Part shown: positions 27,577 through 36,169 of the stretch, in pieces
Position numbering within the stretch: position 1 is the first letter of the stretch
How the letters are laid out: every line of letters starts with the position of its first letter
Assembly: GCA_020403425.1 (NCBI GenBank)
Contig: JADBXR010000002.1
Coordinates: 744,001 to 808,000 of the forward strand
Length of the DNA stretch: 64,000 nucleotides
Direction: 5' to 3'
From: Chitinophagaceae bacterium
Lineage (GTDB): Bacteria; Bacteroidota; Bacteroidia; Chitinophagales; Chitinophagaceae
Program-made: the position numbers and the translations under genes
Notes under the pieces: generated by a model
The model's input: the letters and a program-made list of their open reading frames with translations, nothing else
The model's database searches: none
Told to the model about the DNA's origin: nothing

Positions 27577-29193
27577 ATGAGTTTATTCAGAAAAAAATCT
27601 CTTTCAGCGATGCTGGCCTCTGCGGCCGATTCTGAAAAGGGGCTAAAACGGACCCTGGGTGCAGGTAATCTGATCGCACTGGGTATCGGTGCCATCATTG
27701 GTGCGGGTTTATTCGTAAGAACAGCCGCAGCCTCTGCCGAAGCTGCCGGACCTGCGGTTACCTTATCATTTGTAGTTGCCGCCATCGGTTGTGCATTTGC
27801 CGGTTTATGTTATGCAGAGTTTGCCTCTATGATACCCATCGCCGGTAGTGCCTATGCATACAGTTATGTGACCATGGGTGAGCTGATCGCCTGGATCATC
27901 GGTTGGGCCCTCATCATGGAATATGCTTTGGGAGCCGCCACTGTATCCATTGCCTGGAGTGAATACCTGAATAACCTGTTGGGGGGGACCATCCCGTATG
28001 AATGGTGCCATTCCCCATTTGAAAGTTTACATAAGGTAACCGGGGATGCAGTGAACCAGATCGTAGCCGCCATGCCGGAAGTGGCCAAATCGGTTAAGAA
28101 TGGCATCCTGTTATTAAGTGAGGACCAGTATAAGATCCTGCCTGCCAACCTTACCAGCCTAGTAGAATCCACACATGGCATCATGAACGCCCCTGCATTG
28201 ATCATCCTGTTATTACTGACACTGCTGCTCATCAAAGGTTCCCAGGAATCTGCTTTTGTGAACATGATCATCGTATTTGTAAAAGTTGCGATCGTTCTGT
28301 TGTTCATCGGTTTCGGCTGGCAGTTCATCAAACCGGAGAACCATACCCCTTACATGATACCCGAAGGAACCGTAGGACACGAAGGCTTCTTCAAACACGG
28401 TTGGGGCGGTGTATTGGGTGGTGCAGCCATCGTATTCTTTGCCTTTATCGGTTTTGATGCCGTATCGACAGCCGCACAGGAAGCCAAAAATCCCAAACGC
28501 GATATGCCAATTGGCATCCTGGGTTCACTGGTGGTGTGTACCATCCTGTACATCCTCTTCGGGCATGTATTGACCGGTGTTGCCAACTATACTGAATTCA
28601 AAACAGCGGGTAAGGAAGCTTCTGTAGCCTATGCCATCCAGACCTATATGAAAGGATTTGAGTGGCTGGGTACCAGCGTGACCGTAGCCATCCTGGCCGG
28701 TTTCTCTTCTGTGATCCTGGTGATGCTGATGGGACAGAGCCGTATCTTTTACACCATGAGTAACGACGGACTGATCCCCAAAGCTTTCGGTGCTTTACAC
28801 CCCAAATACAAGACCCCTTATAAAGCCAACTGGATCCTGTTCGTTTTTGTGGGTCTTTTTGCGGCGTTTGTACCAGGTAGCGTAGCAGGTGACCTGACCA
28901 GTTTCGGAACCCTCTTCGCTTTTGTACTGGTGAGCCTGGGTGTATGGATCTTACGCCTGAAATCACCGGAGATCGAAAGGCCTTTCAAAACCCCACTGGT
29001 TCCCATTGTACCTATCCTCGGTGCGGTTGTTTGTACCGGCATGATCGTGGCGCTGGATCAGCAGACCCTGAAAGTGGCTTTTGGCTGGATGGCCATTGGT
29101 CTGATCGTTTATTTCGCCTATAGCCGTAAAAGAAGCAAACTGCGCAATCCGAGCGAGATCGTACCGCATGCTTCGGATTTCGAGAAGAACTAA
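27577..29193 (+). CDS. APC-family amino acid permease (cationic amino acid transporter type)
   Basis: 538 residues with about twelve to fourteen membrane spans. It opens with LKRTLGAGNLIALGIGAIIGAGLFV, the substrate-binding helix 1 of the APC superfamily, and has AIVFFAFIGFDAVSTAAQEAKNPKRDMPIGILGSL, typical of the eukaryote-like CAT branch. The loop at about 140-200 after helix 4 is long. It carries its own terminator at 29221. A promoter-like TTTTG and a TATTTTG word lie about 22 bases apart upstream, with a weaker than consensus -7 element. Confidence 0.92.
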   Translation: MSLFRKKSLSAMLASAADSEKGLKRTLGAGNLIALGIGAIIGAGLFVRTAAASAEAAGPAVTLSFVVAAIGCAFAGLCYAEFASMIPIAGSAYAYSYVTMGELIAWIIGWALIMEYALGAATVSIAWSEYLNNLLGGTIPYEWCHSPFESLHKVTGDAVNQIVAAMPEVAKSVKNGILLLSEDQYKILPANLTSLVESTHGIMNAPALIILLLLTLLLIKGSQESAFVNMIIVFVKVAIVLLFIGFGWQFIKPENHTPYMIPEGTVGHEGFFKHGWGGVLGGAAIVFFAFIGFDAVSTAAQEAKNPKRDMPIGILGSLVVCTILYILFGHVLTGVANYTEFKTAGKEASVAYAIQTYMKGFEWLGTSVTVAILAGFSSVILVMLMGQSRIFYTMSNDGLIPKAFGALHPKYKTPYKANWILFVFVGLFAAFVPGSVAGDLTSFGTLFAFVLVSLGVWILRLKSPEIERPFKTPLVPIVPILGAVVCTGMIVALDQQTLKVAFGWMAIGLIVYFAYSRKRSKLRNPSEIVPHASDFEKN

Positions 29194-29220
29194 CGAATCG
29201 AACGGGTTAAAAGAATAGAA

Positions 29221-29255
29221 AAAACCGTCCCGACACCAGTCAGGGCGGTTTTTTT
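29221..29255 (+). terminator. terminator of the APC permease
   Basis: Stem AACCGTCCCGAC / GTCAGGGCGGTT (two G-U pairs) around ACCA, followed by seven T in all. Confidence 0.9.
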
Positions 29256-29265
29256 ATGCCCAAGG

Positions 29266-29296
29266 TTGGCGGCTACGTTTGTAACCGTTAATTTTG
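29266..29296 (+). promoter_or_regulatory. Bacteroidota promoter for the YebC gene
   Basis: TTG at 29266-29268, 20 bases, then TAATTTTG at 29289-29296. The start codon is at 29319, giving a leader of about 15 bases. Confidence 0.65.
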
Positions 29297-29318
29297 CCCT
29301 CCGAAATAAGATTGAACC

Positions 29319-30041
29319 ATGGGACGGATTTTTGAAGTACGTAAAGCTACCATGTTTGCCCGCTGGGACAGGATGGCCAAGCAATTTACCCGTATCGGGA
29401 AAGAGATCGTGATCGCCGTAAAAGCCGGTGGCCCCGACCCATCTACCAACCCGGCACTCAGGCGCTGTTTTCAGAATGCCAAGAGTGTGGGCATGCCCAA
29501 AGACCGTGTAGAAGCCGCCATCAAACGCGCTACCGGCAAGGACACCAGCAACTATGAAGAGATCTTATATGAAGGATATGGCCCCCATGGCGTGGCCTTG
29601 TTGGTGGAAACCGCTACCGACAACCACGTTCGTACCGTGGCCAATGTAAAGAGCCATTTCAACAAAGGTAATGGCGCCCTGGGTAACAGCGGCAGCGTTA
29701 GCTTCCAGTTCAAGAAAATGGGCGTGTTCAAACTCAAACCCGAAGGTATCGATATGGACGAGATAGAGCTGGAGCTCATCGACCACGGACTGGAGGAACT
29801 GGGAGAGAGTAACGACGACCAGGGTAACCCGATCATTGTGCTTCGTTGTGCATTCGTAGACTTTGGTAACCTTCAGAAAGCATTGGAAGAAAAAGGGATC
29901 AACCCCATCAGTTCAGAATTGGAATGGATCCCCACCACCACCGTTCCCGTTACCGACGAGCAGGCCGAAGACGTGAGTAAGCTCATCGAAAAGCTGGAAC
30001 AGGACGAAGATGTGAACAAAGTGTTCCATAACATGGGATAG
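29319..30041 (+). CDS. YebC/PmpR family DNA-binding regulator
   Basis: 240 residues, normal length. The N terminus has [29 protein letters not shown], a variant of the usual GHSKWANIK start that Bacteroidota members of the family carry. Then come [50 protein letters not shown] and [12 protein letters not shown]. Members act as transcription regulators or, as shown for some YebC proteins, help ribosomes through polyproline stretches. It is transcribed from its own promoter and ends in a 21-bp inverted repeat. Confidence 0.93.
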   Translation: MGRIFEVRKATMFARWDRMAKQFTRIGKEIVIAVKAGGPDPSTNPALRRCFQNAKSVGMPKDRVEAAIKRATGKDTSNYEEILYEGYGPHGVALLVETATDNHVRTVANVKSHFNKGNGALGNSGSVSFQFKKMGVFKLKPEGIDMDEIELELIDHGLEELGESNDDQGNPIIVLRCAFVDFGNLQKALEEKGINPISSELEWIPTTTVPVTDEQAEDVSKLIEKLEQDEDVNKVFHNMG

Positions 30042-30053
30042 CAGATCAAAATC

Positions 30054-30111
30054 AAAAAGTCAAAAGTCAAAATGTATAGGAATGTTTACCCATTTTGACT
30101 TTTGACTTTTT
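30054..30111. terminator. perfect 21-bp inverted repeat after the YebC gene
   Basis: Arms at 30054-30074 and 30091-30111 are exactly complementary around a 16-base loop. The arm is built from AAAGTC repeats. The 3' arm ends in five T, so it can act as a terminator; symmetric composition suggests action in both directions. Confidence 0.8.
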
Positions 30112-30126
30112 AATTTGTACGTATAA

Positions 30127-30528
30127 ATGCATACACATCCCATCCTGTTTTTCGACGGACTTTGCAACCTATGCACAGCTAGTGTTCAGTTCATCATCCG
30201 GCATGATCCGAAACAGCGATTCCGTTTTGCATCACTGCAATCCACCACAGCCAGGTCCATACTGGGGCAATCCGTTTTAGCAACAGATAAGCCTGATTCT
30301 TTTCTTTTGTGGGAAAACGGGACAGTGTATTCCCGATCTGAAGCAGCGTTGCGGGTCACCAAAAGACTTTCCGGCGCCTGGCCGCTCCTATATGTGTTCC
30401 GTATAGTGCCGGTAGGGATCCGCGATGGGATCTATAACATAGTGGCGCGTAACCGTTACCGTTGGTTTGGAAGAAAAAATGAGTGCTGGGTACCCAGCGC
30501 AGCACTGCAACAGCTGTTCCTGGAATAA
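30127..30528 (+). CDS. DCC-family thiol-disulfide oxidoreductase-like protein (DUF393)
   Basis: 133 residues. The N-terminal HPILFFDGLCNLCTASVQFI carries the family signature DxxCxxC. Then come RFRFASLQS, DSFLLWENGTVYSRSEAALRV and the C-terminal VARNRYRWFGRKNECWVP. DCC proteins are predicted thiol-disulfide enzymes; their biological role is unproven. It runs convergently into the DUF1801 gene with only two bases between the stop codons. Confidence 0.9.
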   Translation: MHTHPILFFDGLCNLCTASVQFIIRHDPKQRFRFASLQSTTARSILGQSVLATDKPDSFLLWENGTVYSRSEAALRVTKRLSGAWPLLYVFRIVPVGIRDGIYNIVARNRYRWFGRKNECWVPSAALQQLFLE

Positions 30529-30530
30529 AC

Positions 30531-30953
30531 TTATATAGAGGTCGCTTTCAGCCAGTCCTGCACCAGTTTTTTGATCTTGTGCTTGTTTTCAGTCACTTCC
30601 TCTTCACTGAAGAACCTGCTTACCGCCCGCTGATCAGACAACCACTCCAGCAGGCCCGTACTGTCTTTAAAAAGCGGAGGAGCACCCTTGGTCTCTTTTC
30701 CCTTGGCTTTTATACCACAATGGAACACCACCAGTATATGATCATTTCGGTGCAGGTTGAAAGTGATCCTGTCATCGCCCCCGTAACAGAAACTGGGTGC
30801 ATTCCATTTAATATGCTCAGTGATCCCTTTCTGTGAAGCCAGAACCTGTTCACGCAAGAGCAACATCACTGCTTTCAGGGGATGTTCATTGTTCTGCAGG
30901 AACAGTAATACTTGCTCCTTTCCAGTCGGTTTGGAAGAACCGGCCTTTGCCAT
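30531..30953 (-). CDS. DUF1801 domain protein
   Basis: 140 residues. Residues about 25-125 match the DUF1801 (YdhG-like) fold: ITEHIKWNAPSFCYGGDDRITFNLHRNDHILVVFHCG, followed by helical ends. The domain resembles an intracellular iron chaperone fold in some annotations, but function is unknown. It is downstream of the E1 gene on the same strand with a 39-base gap and is convergent with the DCC gene. Confidence 0.83.
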   Translation of the reverse strand: MAKAGSSKPTGKEQVLLFLQNNEHPLKAVMLLLREQVLASQKGITEHIKWNAPSFCYGGDDRITFNLHRNDHILVVFHCGIKAKGKETKGAPPLFKDSTGLLEWLSDQRAVSRFFSEEEVTENKHKIKKLVQDWLKATSI

Positions 30954-30992
30954 GGATATAGAGATTTGTTGTAAGCCCCGGACAACCCTATC

Positions 30993-33383
30993 TTACTCGC
31001 ACATCATCTCCTGCACCACAGTGATCACATCTTCTGCGTTGGGTTTGCTGAAATAGTCGCCATCGCTGCCGAAACTGGGTCGGTGCGCCTGTGCCGTAAG
31101 GGTTCTTGGCGCTACATCCAGCCAGCGGAAGGCTTTCTGCTCCTCCATCACTTTACTGAGCATATAAGCTGCAGCGCCACCGGGTACGTCCTCATCCACA
31201 AAAAGGATACGGCTGGTCTTTTGCAACGATTCCAGTATCTTATGATGAATGTCAAAAGGCAATAAGGTCTGCACATCGATCACTTCGCAACTGGTGCCCA
31301 GTTGCTGCAATCTTTCTGCTGCATCTTCCACGATGCGTAAGGTGGAACCATAGGTAACCAATGTTATATCGGTTCCTTCCCTAACCACATCGGGCACGCC
31401 CAATGGAACGGTGTATTCCAAGAGATTTGCAGGCAGTTTTTCTTTCAGGCGATACCCATTCAGGCACTCGATGATCATGGCAGGATCGTTACCCCGCAGC
31501 AGGGTATTGTAAATTCCAACGGCCTGTACCATATTTCTCGGCACACAGATATACATACCCCTTAGCGAGTTGATGATCATACCCATTGGCGAACCACTAT
31601 GCCAGATACCTTCCAATCGGTGGCCACGCGTACGGATGATCACGGGACAAGACTGTTGTCCCTTGGTACGGAAATGGGTGGTTGACACATCATCGCTCAA
31701 CGGTTGCAAACCATATAATAGATAATCGAGGTATTGTATCTCTGCAATCGGGCGCAGGCCACGTAACGCCAGTCCTATGGCCTGTCCAACAATGGTCAGC
31801 TCACGGATCCCCGTATCTGAGATCCTGTCCGCGCCATGTTTGTCCTGCAGACCCGCAAAACCCTGGTTCACATCACCAATATGGCCCACATCTTCTCCAA
31901 AAGCATATACATAGGGATTGCTGGCAAAGAGGGCATCAAAATACTTATTCAGCACTTCGTATCCGTTGGCTACGGGTGCATCGAAGGGGATCAGCGGTTT
32001 TACTTCCGGAACCTGTAAGGCACTTTTGGGGCCTTCGTTATAGAGATCACTGTTATACACTGCCCGGTTCTCATCCAGCAGTTCGCTGTAATACTGTTTT
32101 AGTTCAGTGATGGAGGGCGAATTCGGGGCAGTTTCCATGGCCAGGGCCAGTGTGCGTAACACATCCCTGCGCAGGGGCTCACGGTTCGATTGCAGTTCTG
32201 CGGCCAGTTTCTGTAAATGATTGTATTTCTCCATATCATTTACCATCATGGCCCTGATCAGTTCCACAGAACGTTCTGCAGAGGCTTTGATCGGCGCCTG
32301 GTATTTTTCCCACGCACTGTTCCGGCTGATGCGGACATACTCTTTGGCACCAGCTTCTATATCAGACAGCTCATCCGCATTCGACAGACCTGTATCGATC
32401 AGCCATTCTTTCATTTTCTTGATGCAGTCCCATTCTTTCTCCCAATCCAGTCGTTCAGGTGTCTTGTAACGCTCATGGCTACCACTGGTAGAGTGACCCT
32501 GCGGCTGAGTAACCTCCTCTACATGGAACAAAGCGGGCACATGGGTCTCACGGATCTGCTGCAGTGCCTCTTCGAACACTTCGCACATGCCGGCATAATC
32601 CCAGGCCTTTACTTTGTAGATGCGGATACCGTTGGTGGTCTCTTCTTTTTCCAGACCACGTAATGCTTCAGAAATGGACCCTTTGGTGGTCTGGAATTTT
32701 TTGGGCACAGAAATACCATAACCATCGTCCCATACAAATACCGCAAGCGGCACCTGTAATACACTGGCAGCATTCATGGTTTCCCAGAAATGCCCTTCGG
32801 AAGTACTGGCGTCGCCGATGGTACAGAAACAGATTTCATTACCGTTATGACTCAAAGGCTCAAACCGGTCCGTATGGGTTGCGTTGCGAAAACATTTGGA
32901 AGCCCAGGCAAGCCCCAGCGCTCTTGGCATCTGCGATGCGGTGGGAGCCATATCGGAGGAGATGTTCTTCCTGTTGGCAAGGTCCAGCCAGTTACCGTTC
33001 TCATCCACGAATTTGGTGGCGAAATGCGCATTCATCTGCCGGCCGGCGCTGAACGGATCATTCTTCAGGTCCGGATCGGCATATAGTTGTGCAAAGAACT
33101 GTTCCACACTGGCCAGTCCAGAAGCGAACATGAAGGTCTGATCGCGATAATAACCGCTTCGGAAATCACCCGGTTGGAAGAACTTTGCCATGGCTATCTG
33201 CGCCACTTCTTTACCATCGCCGAAAATGCCGAACTTCCCTTTACCGGTAAGCACTTCTCTCCTTCCCAGCAAACTCACTTCGCGGCTTATCACAGCAGTC
33301 CTGTAATCATCCAGTATGGTATTACGAAAGCCTTCAAAAGAAAGCATATCCGTCTTATACTCCAATGCAGATGTTTGTTCCAT
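30993..33383 (-). CDS. thiamine-dependent E1 dehydrogenase, alpha and beta subunits fused (2-oxoacid/branched-chain type)
   Basis: 796 residues. The alpha part (about 1-430) has the thiamine diphosphate motif with CTIGDASTSEGHFWETMNAASV and VPLAVFVWDDGYGIS, and the phosphorylation-loop-like HSTSGSHERYKTPERL. The beta part (from about 470) has YVYAFGEDVGHIGDVNQGFAGLQ, GADRISDTGIRELTIVGQAIGLALRGLRPIAEIQ and VDEDVPGGAAAYML. It decarboxylates a branched-chain 2-oxoacid or pyruvate and passes the acyl group to an E2 lipoyl protein. Neither E2 nor E3 is adjacent. The fusion is recurrent in Bacteroidota. A -7 box at 33388-33395 lies so close that the mRNA may be leaderless. Confidence 0.93.
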   Translation of the reverse strand: MEQTSALEYKTDMLSFEGFRNTILDDYRTAVISREVSLLGRREVLTGKGKFGIFGDGKEVAQIAMAKFFQPGDFRSGYYRDQTFMFASGLASVEQFFAQLYADPDLKNDPFSAGRQMNAHFATKFVDENGNWLDLANRKNISSDMAPTASQMPRALGLAWASKCFRNATHTDRFEPLSHNGNEICFCTIGDASTSEGHFWETMNAASVLQVPLAVFVWDDGYGISVPKKFQTTKGSISEALRGLEKEETTNGIRIYKVKAWDYAGMCEVFEEALQQIRETHVPALFHVEEVTQPQGHSTSGSHERYKTPERLDWEKEWDCIKKMKEWLIDTGLSNADELSDIEAGAKEYVRISRNSAWEKYQAPIKASAERSVELIRAMMVNDMEKYNHLQKLAAELQSNREPLRRDVLRTLALAMETAPNSPSITELKQYYSELLDENRAVYNSDLYNEGPKSALQVPEVKPLIPFDAPVANGYEVLNKYFDALFASNPYVYAFGEDVGHIGDVNQGFAGLQDKHGADRISDTGIRELTIVGQAIGLALRGLRPIAEIQYLDYLLYGLQPLSDDVSTTHFRTKGQQSCPVIIRTRGHRLEGIWHSGSPMGMIINSLRGMYICVPRNMVQAVGIYNTLLRGNDPAMIIECLNGYRLKEKLPANLLEYTVPLGVPDVVREGTDITLVTYGSTLRIVEDAAERLQQLGTSCEVIDVQTLLPFDIHHKILESLQKTSRILFVDEDVPGGAAAYMLSKVMEEQKAFRWLDVAPRTLTAQAHRPSFGSDGDYFSKPNAEDVITVVQEMMCE

Positions 33384-33387
33384 AAAA

Positions 33388-33418
33388 CAAAAATAACATT
33401 ACCCGCGGAATAGACTAA
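33388..33418 (-). promoter_or_regulatory. promoter for the E1 gene with a possible leaderless start
   Basis: On the minus strand: TTAG (33415-33418), 19 bases, TATTTTTG (33388-33395), then four bases to the ATG. The -33 element is one base off TTTG. Transcription would start within or right at the start codon. Confidence 0.5.
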
Positions 33419-33526
33419 CGTAAATTAGTTTATCCGCTAAAAAAGCCGATTTATCCCCACCTCCTGCCCAAAAAGGCAGCTTTCCAGTATTTCTGTTAAA
33501 AGAGAGACTCTGGCACAGAATTGGTG

Positions 33527-33554
33527 TTGCAACATTTCAGTTTCTGTAATTTTG
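33527..33554 (+). promoter_or_regulatory. promoter for the DUF1573 gene
   Basis: TTG at 33527-33529, 17 bases, TAATTTTG at 33547-33554. The start codon is at 33575. Confidence 0.6.
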
Positions 33555-33574
33555 TCCCCTAAATCTCACGCATT

Positions 33575-33967
33575 ATGAAAAAATTTCTGTTTCTGGGTTG
33601 CCTGTTACTGGCAACGGCCATTCATGCGCAAAGTAATCCGGATATCGTCTTCAAGACCACTACCTTCAATTTTGGCAAGATCCGCCAGAATGTACCCGCC
33701 ACATATATTTTCACCTTCACCAATAACGGAGCCAAACCAGCCCTGATCGAGTTTGCCAATGCAGAATGCGGCTGTACCACACCGGAATACAGTAAGGAGC
33801 CGATCCTGAAAGGAAAATCCGGCACCATCAAAGTGACCTACAATGCTGCCAACATGGGCGCTTTCAAGAAAAACGTAAATGTGAAATTCGTCAACCAGCA
33901 ACTACCAGTTGTGCTTACCATCAATGGAGAAGTGGCGGCAACATCGGCCAAGGAAAAATCGAAATAA
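33575..33967 (+). CDS. DUF1573 domain secreted protein
   Basis: 130 residues. A signal peptide (MKKFLFLGCLLLATAIHAQ) is followed by one DUF1573 domain of Ig-like (ASPM/SPD-2/Hydin) type: FNFGKIRQNVPATYIFTFTNNG, IEFANAECGCTTPEYSKEPI, GTIKVTYNAANMGAFKKNVNVKF. The CGCT turn is the family hallmark. Such proteins are periplasmic or surface beta-sandwich modules, function unknown. It has its own promoter and its own terminator (33990-34020). Confidence 0.92.
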   Translation: MKKFLFLGCLLLATAIHAQSNPDIVFKTTTFNFGKIRQNVPATYIFTFTNNGAKPALIEFANAECGCTTPEYSKEPILKGKSGTIKVTYNAANMGAFKKNVNVKFVNQQLPVVLTINGEVAATSAKEKSK

Positions 33968-33989
33968 AGAAGTAGTCATAGTTACCACC

Positions 33990-34020
33990 AATACGCAACC
34001 CTGACCGGTTGCGTATTTTG
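33990..34020 (+). terminator. terminator of the DUF1573 gene
   Basis: Perfect 11-bp stem AATACGCAACC / GGTTGCGTATT around CTGACC, followed by a T-rich tail. Confidence 0.9.
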
Positions 34021-34021
34021 T

Positions 34022-34052
34022 TTTGAGAACGTCTCTCGTCAAACTATCTTTG
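34022..34052 (+). promoter_or_regulatory. consensus promoter with leaderless start for the aminotransferase
   Basis: TTTG at 34022-34025, 19 bases, TATCTTTG at 34045-34052. The ATG is at 34057, only four bases on, so the transcript probably begins at or just before the start codon. Confidence 0.75.
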
Positions 34053-34056
34053 CGGC

Positions 34057-35250
34057 ATGTTACAGATCAGTCAACGTGGACAGGCCATGCCTGCCTCTCC
34101 CATACGCAAACTGGTTCCCTACGCAGAAGCTGCCAAAAAAAGAGGAACCAAAGTATACCACCTCAATATCGGTCAGCCTGACATAGAAACACCTAAAATG
34201 GTGCTGGATGCTGTTCGGCATAGTGATTTCAAGGTGCTGGAATACAGTCACAGCGCCGGCAATGAAAGTTATCGCCGTAAACTGGTGGGGTATTATGAAA
34301 GCGTGGGCATTCATGTGAACCACAACGAGATCATCATCACCACGGGTGGCAGCGAAGCCATACAGTTCGGTTTCATGGCCTGTCTGGATGCAGGAGACGA
34401 AGTGATCATACCTGAACCGTTTTATGCCAATTACAACGGTTTTGCTGTGGCTGCGGGTGTTACCGTAGTACCCATCACTTCACATATAGAGAACGGGTTT
34501 GCATTGCCGCCGATCGAAGCTTTTGAAAAGAAGATCACCCCGCGCACCAAAGCCATCGTGATCTGTAACCCCAATAACCCGACAGGTTATCTCTACAGCC
34601 GCGAGGAAATGGAGCAGTTGAAACGGATCATCCTGAAGCATAACCTGTATCTGTTCTCAGATGAAGCATACCGCGAATTCTGTTACGAAGGCAAGCAGGT
34701 AAGCGCCATGCACCTGGAAGGGGTGGATGATAATGTCATCATCATGGACACCATCAGCAAACGCTACAGCGCCTGTGGCGGAAGGATCGGCGCCTTCATC
34801 ACCAAGAACAAGACCGTACTGGAAGCTGTGATGAAATTTGCCCAGGCCAGGCTGAGTCCACCCAGTTTTGCACAGATCGCGGGCGAAGCGGCCATCGACC
34901 TGCCTGCTGATTATTTTGATACGACCAAGGCAGAGTACAAATCACGCCGCGACCTGATCGTAAAAAGGCTCAATGCCATGGAGGGCGTGTTCTGCCCCAA
35001 TCCGGGAGGCGCTTTTTACGCGATCGCCAAACTACCCATCGATGATGCCGACACTTTCTGCCAGTGGCTGCTGGAAAGTTTCTCTTACCAGGGCCAGACC
35101 GTTATGCTGGCGCCGGCTACCGGATTCTACGGAACTCCCGGATTAGGCAAACAGGAGGTACGCCTCGCATATGTATTAAATTTAAATGATATAAATAAAG
35201 CGATGGACTGCCTGGAAGTGTCCCTAAAAGAATATCCTGGCAAAAAATAA
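34057..35250 (+). CDS. pyridoxal phosphate-dependent aminotransferase (class I/II)
   Basis: 397 residues, fold type I. The PLP lysine is in TISKRYSACGGRIGAFIT. Other marks are YHLNIGQPDIETP, TTGGSEAIQFGF, ICNPNNPTGYLYS, and the final arginine region GKQEVRLAYVLN. It is close to the aspartate/tyrosine aminotransferase group (AAT I), but the substrate is not clear. It is a monocistronic unit with a consensus promoter and probably a leaderless mRNA. Confidence 0.93.
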   Translation: MLQISQRGQAMPASPIRKLVPYAEAAKKRGTKVYHLNIGQPDIETPKMVLDAVRHSDFKVLEYSHSAGNESYRRKLVGYYESVGIHVNHNEIIITTGGSEAIQFGFMACLDAGDEVIIPEPFYANYNGFAVAAGVTVVPITSHIENGFALPPIEAFEKKITPRTKAIVICNPNNPTGYLYSREEMEQLKRIILKHNLYLFSDEAYREFCYEGKQVSAMHLEGVDDNVIIMDTISKRYSACGGRIGAFITKNKTVLEAVMKFAQARLSPPSFAQIAGEAAIDLPADYFDTTKAEYKSRRDLIVKRLNAMEGVFCPNPGGAFYAIAKLPIDDADTFCQWLLESFSYQGQTVMLAPATGFYGTPGLGKQEVRLAYVLNLNDINKAMDCLEVSLKEYPGKK

Positions 35251-35554
35251 ACTGTAAATCAATGAATTAAATAGCAGATGCTTATTAACAAGCGTTCAAA
35301 AGCTATCATATTAACAATATACCTATATTATTAATTTGATACCATAATGCTATAAAATTGTAAATTTTTAAGAAAAAAGTAAAATAATTTCCAGAAAATA
35401 GGGTTCAATTGTTTTTTTTATTACTTTTACATCAGAAACAAAAATACGGTAACACATCAGGTATTACCGCTGTTTCAGGTTAACGAATTGATAATTATCT
35501 CTTTTCTTATATGGCAAGCAATCGAAGACGTCCCCTGTTTCTACAGGGGACTTT
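35251..35554. other. AT-rich gap with a candidate small RNA
   Basis: About 300 bases, markedly AT-richer than the neighbours up to 35430. The second half carries a small hairpin and an excellent plus-strand terminator. No protein gene was seen apart from a 32-codon frame starting at 35510 that runs through the terminator. Confidence 0.6.
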
Positions 35555-35556
35555 TT
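35430..35556 (+). ncRNA. candidate small RNA or aminotransferase 3' UTR
   Basis: A -7-like TACTTTTA (35422-35429) is followed by a hairpin CGGTAA / TTACCG (35447-35469) and ends at the strong terminator 35530-35556. The -33 element is poor, so the RNA might instead be processed from the aminotransferase transcript. I do not recognise an RNA family. Confidence 0.35.
35530..35556 (+). terminator. strong plus-strand terminator
   Basis: Perfect 9-bp stem GTCCCCTGT / ACAGGGGAC with tetraloop TTCT and five T. It stands 280 bases after the aminotransferase stop and just before the convergent YwqK-type gene. Confidence 0.92.
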
Positions 35557-36169
35557 ATTGCCCACTGGAACCCTTTATATATTCTCCCCTCTCGTTCCGG
35601 AGCGAATAACAGAGATTGGGATTGACCAATCCATACAAACGGCCGTTACGGATCACAAAGCTCATATAGGGCTTCCCATTCTCCCGCCAGCCTTTGCCCC
35701 ATTCCTCCTTGCCTTTATGATAAAAGATATGTTTCAATATTTTACCGGAAGGGTACCATTCCTTAAAATCACCCTCATACTCACCATTCCGGAAATGATA
35801 CTCATATTGAAGCTGTCCATTAGGCCACCATCCCCTGTGAACGCTATCTTTTTCCCCCAGATGATAAAACCGCAGGGCCTGTTGTCTGCCATTTTCATAA
35901 TACGACCGCATCAATCCTTCTTCTTTACCCTCATAGACTTGTTGTATCACCCACAGTTGTCCGGATCCATACCGGGTTTCAATGCTGCCGCTAAAGGGCT
36001 GTCCTTGTAAGAACCATACCCCGTTTACCAGCTGCAAAGAAGTATCGCCCCTGTTCACTGTTACAGCGGGGATCGAAGGCCGCTGATCTGCGGTCGCAGG
36101 TTTTGCAGGAGTCAATGCTTGCCTGCAGGCTACCGCCTGCACCAACAGGTATAGACACAAAAATCTCAT
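35555..36169 (-). CDS. YwqK-type repeat protein, exported
   Basis: 204 residues. A signal peptide with a weak lipobox (LLVQAVACR) is followed by at least five MORN-variant repeats of the form G..WY/YHNGQ/ENG (YEGKEEGLMRSYYENGRQQ, HRGWWPNGQLQYEYHFRNGEYEGDFKEWYPSGK, GKGWRENGKPYMSF). These proteins are often labelled antitoxin YwqK, but an exported member is unlikely to be an antitoxin. It is the last gene of the sigma-factor cluster and overlaps the SCO gene by 4 bases. Confidence 0.85.
   Translation of the reverse strand: MRFLCLYLLVQAVACRQALTPAKPATADQRPSIPAVTVNRGDTSLQLVNGVWFLQGQPFSGSIETRYGSGQLWVIQQVYEGKEEGLMRSYYENGRQQALRFYHLGEKDSVHRGWWPNGQLQYEYHFRNGEYEGDFKEWYPSGKILKHIFYHKGKEEWGKGWRENGKPYMSFVIRNGRLYGLVNPNLCYSLRNERGEYIKGSSGQ

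Noticed and set aside
35555..36169. Toxin-antitoxin module suggested by the YwqK name
   Set aside because: The protein is exported, there is no toxin gene beside it, and it sits in a periplasmic gene cluster.
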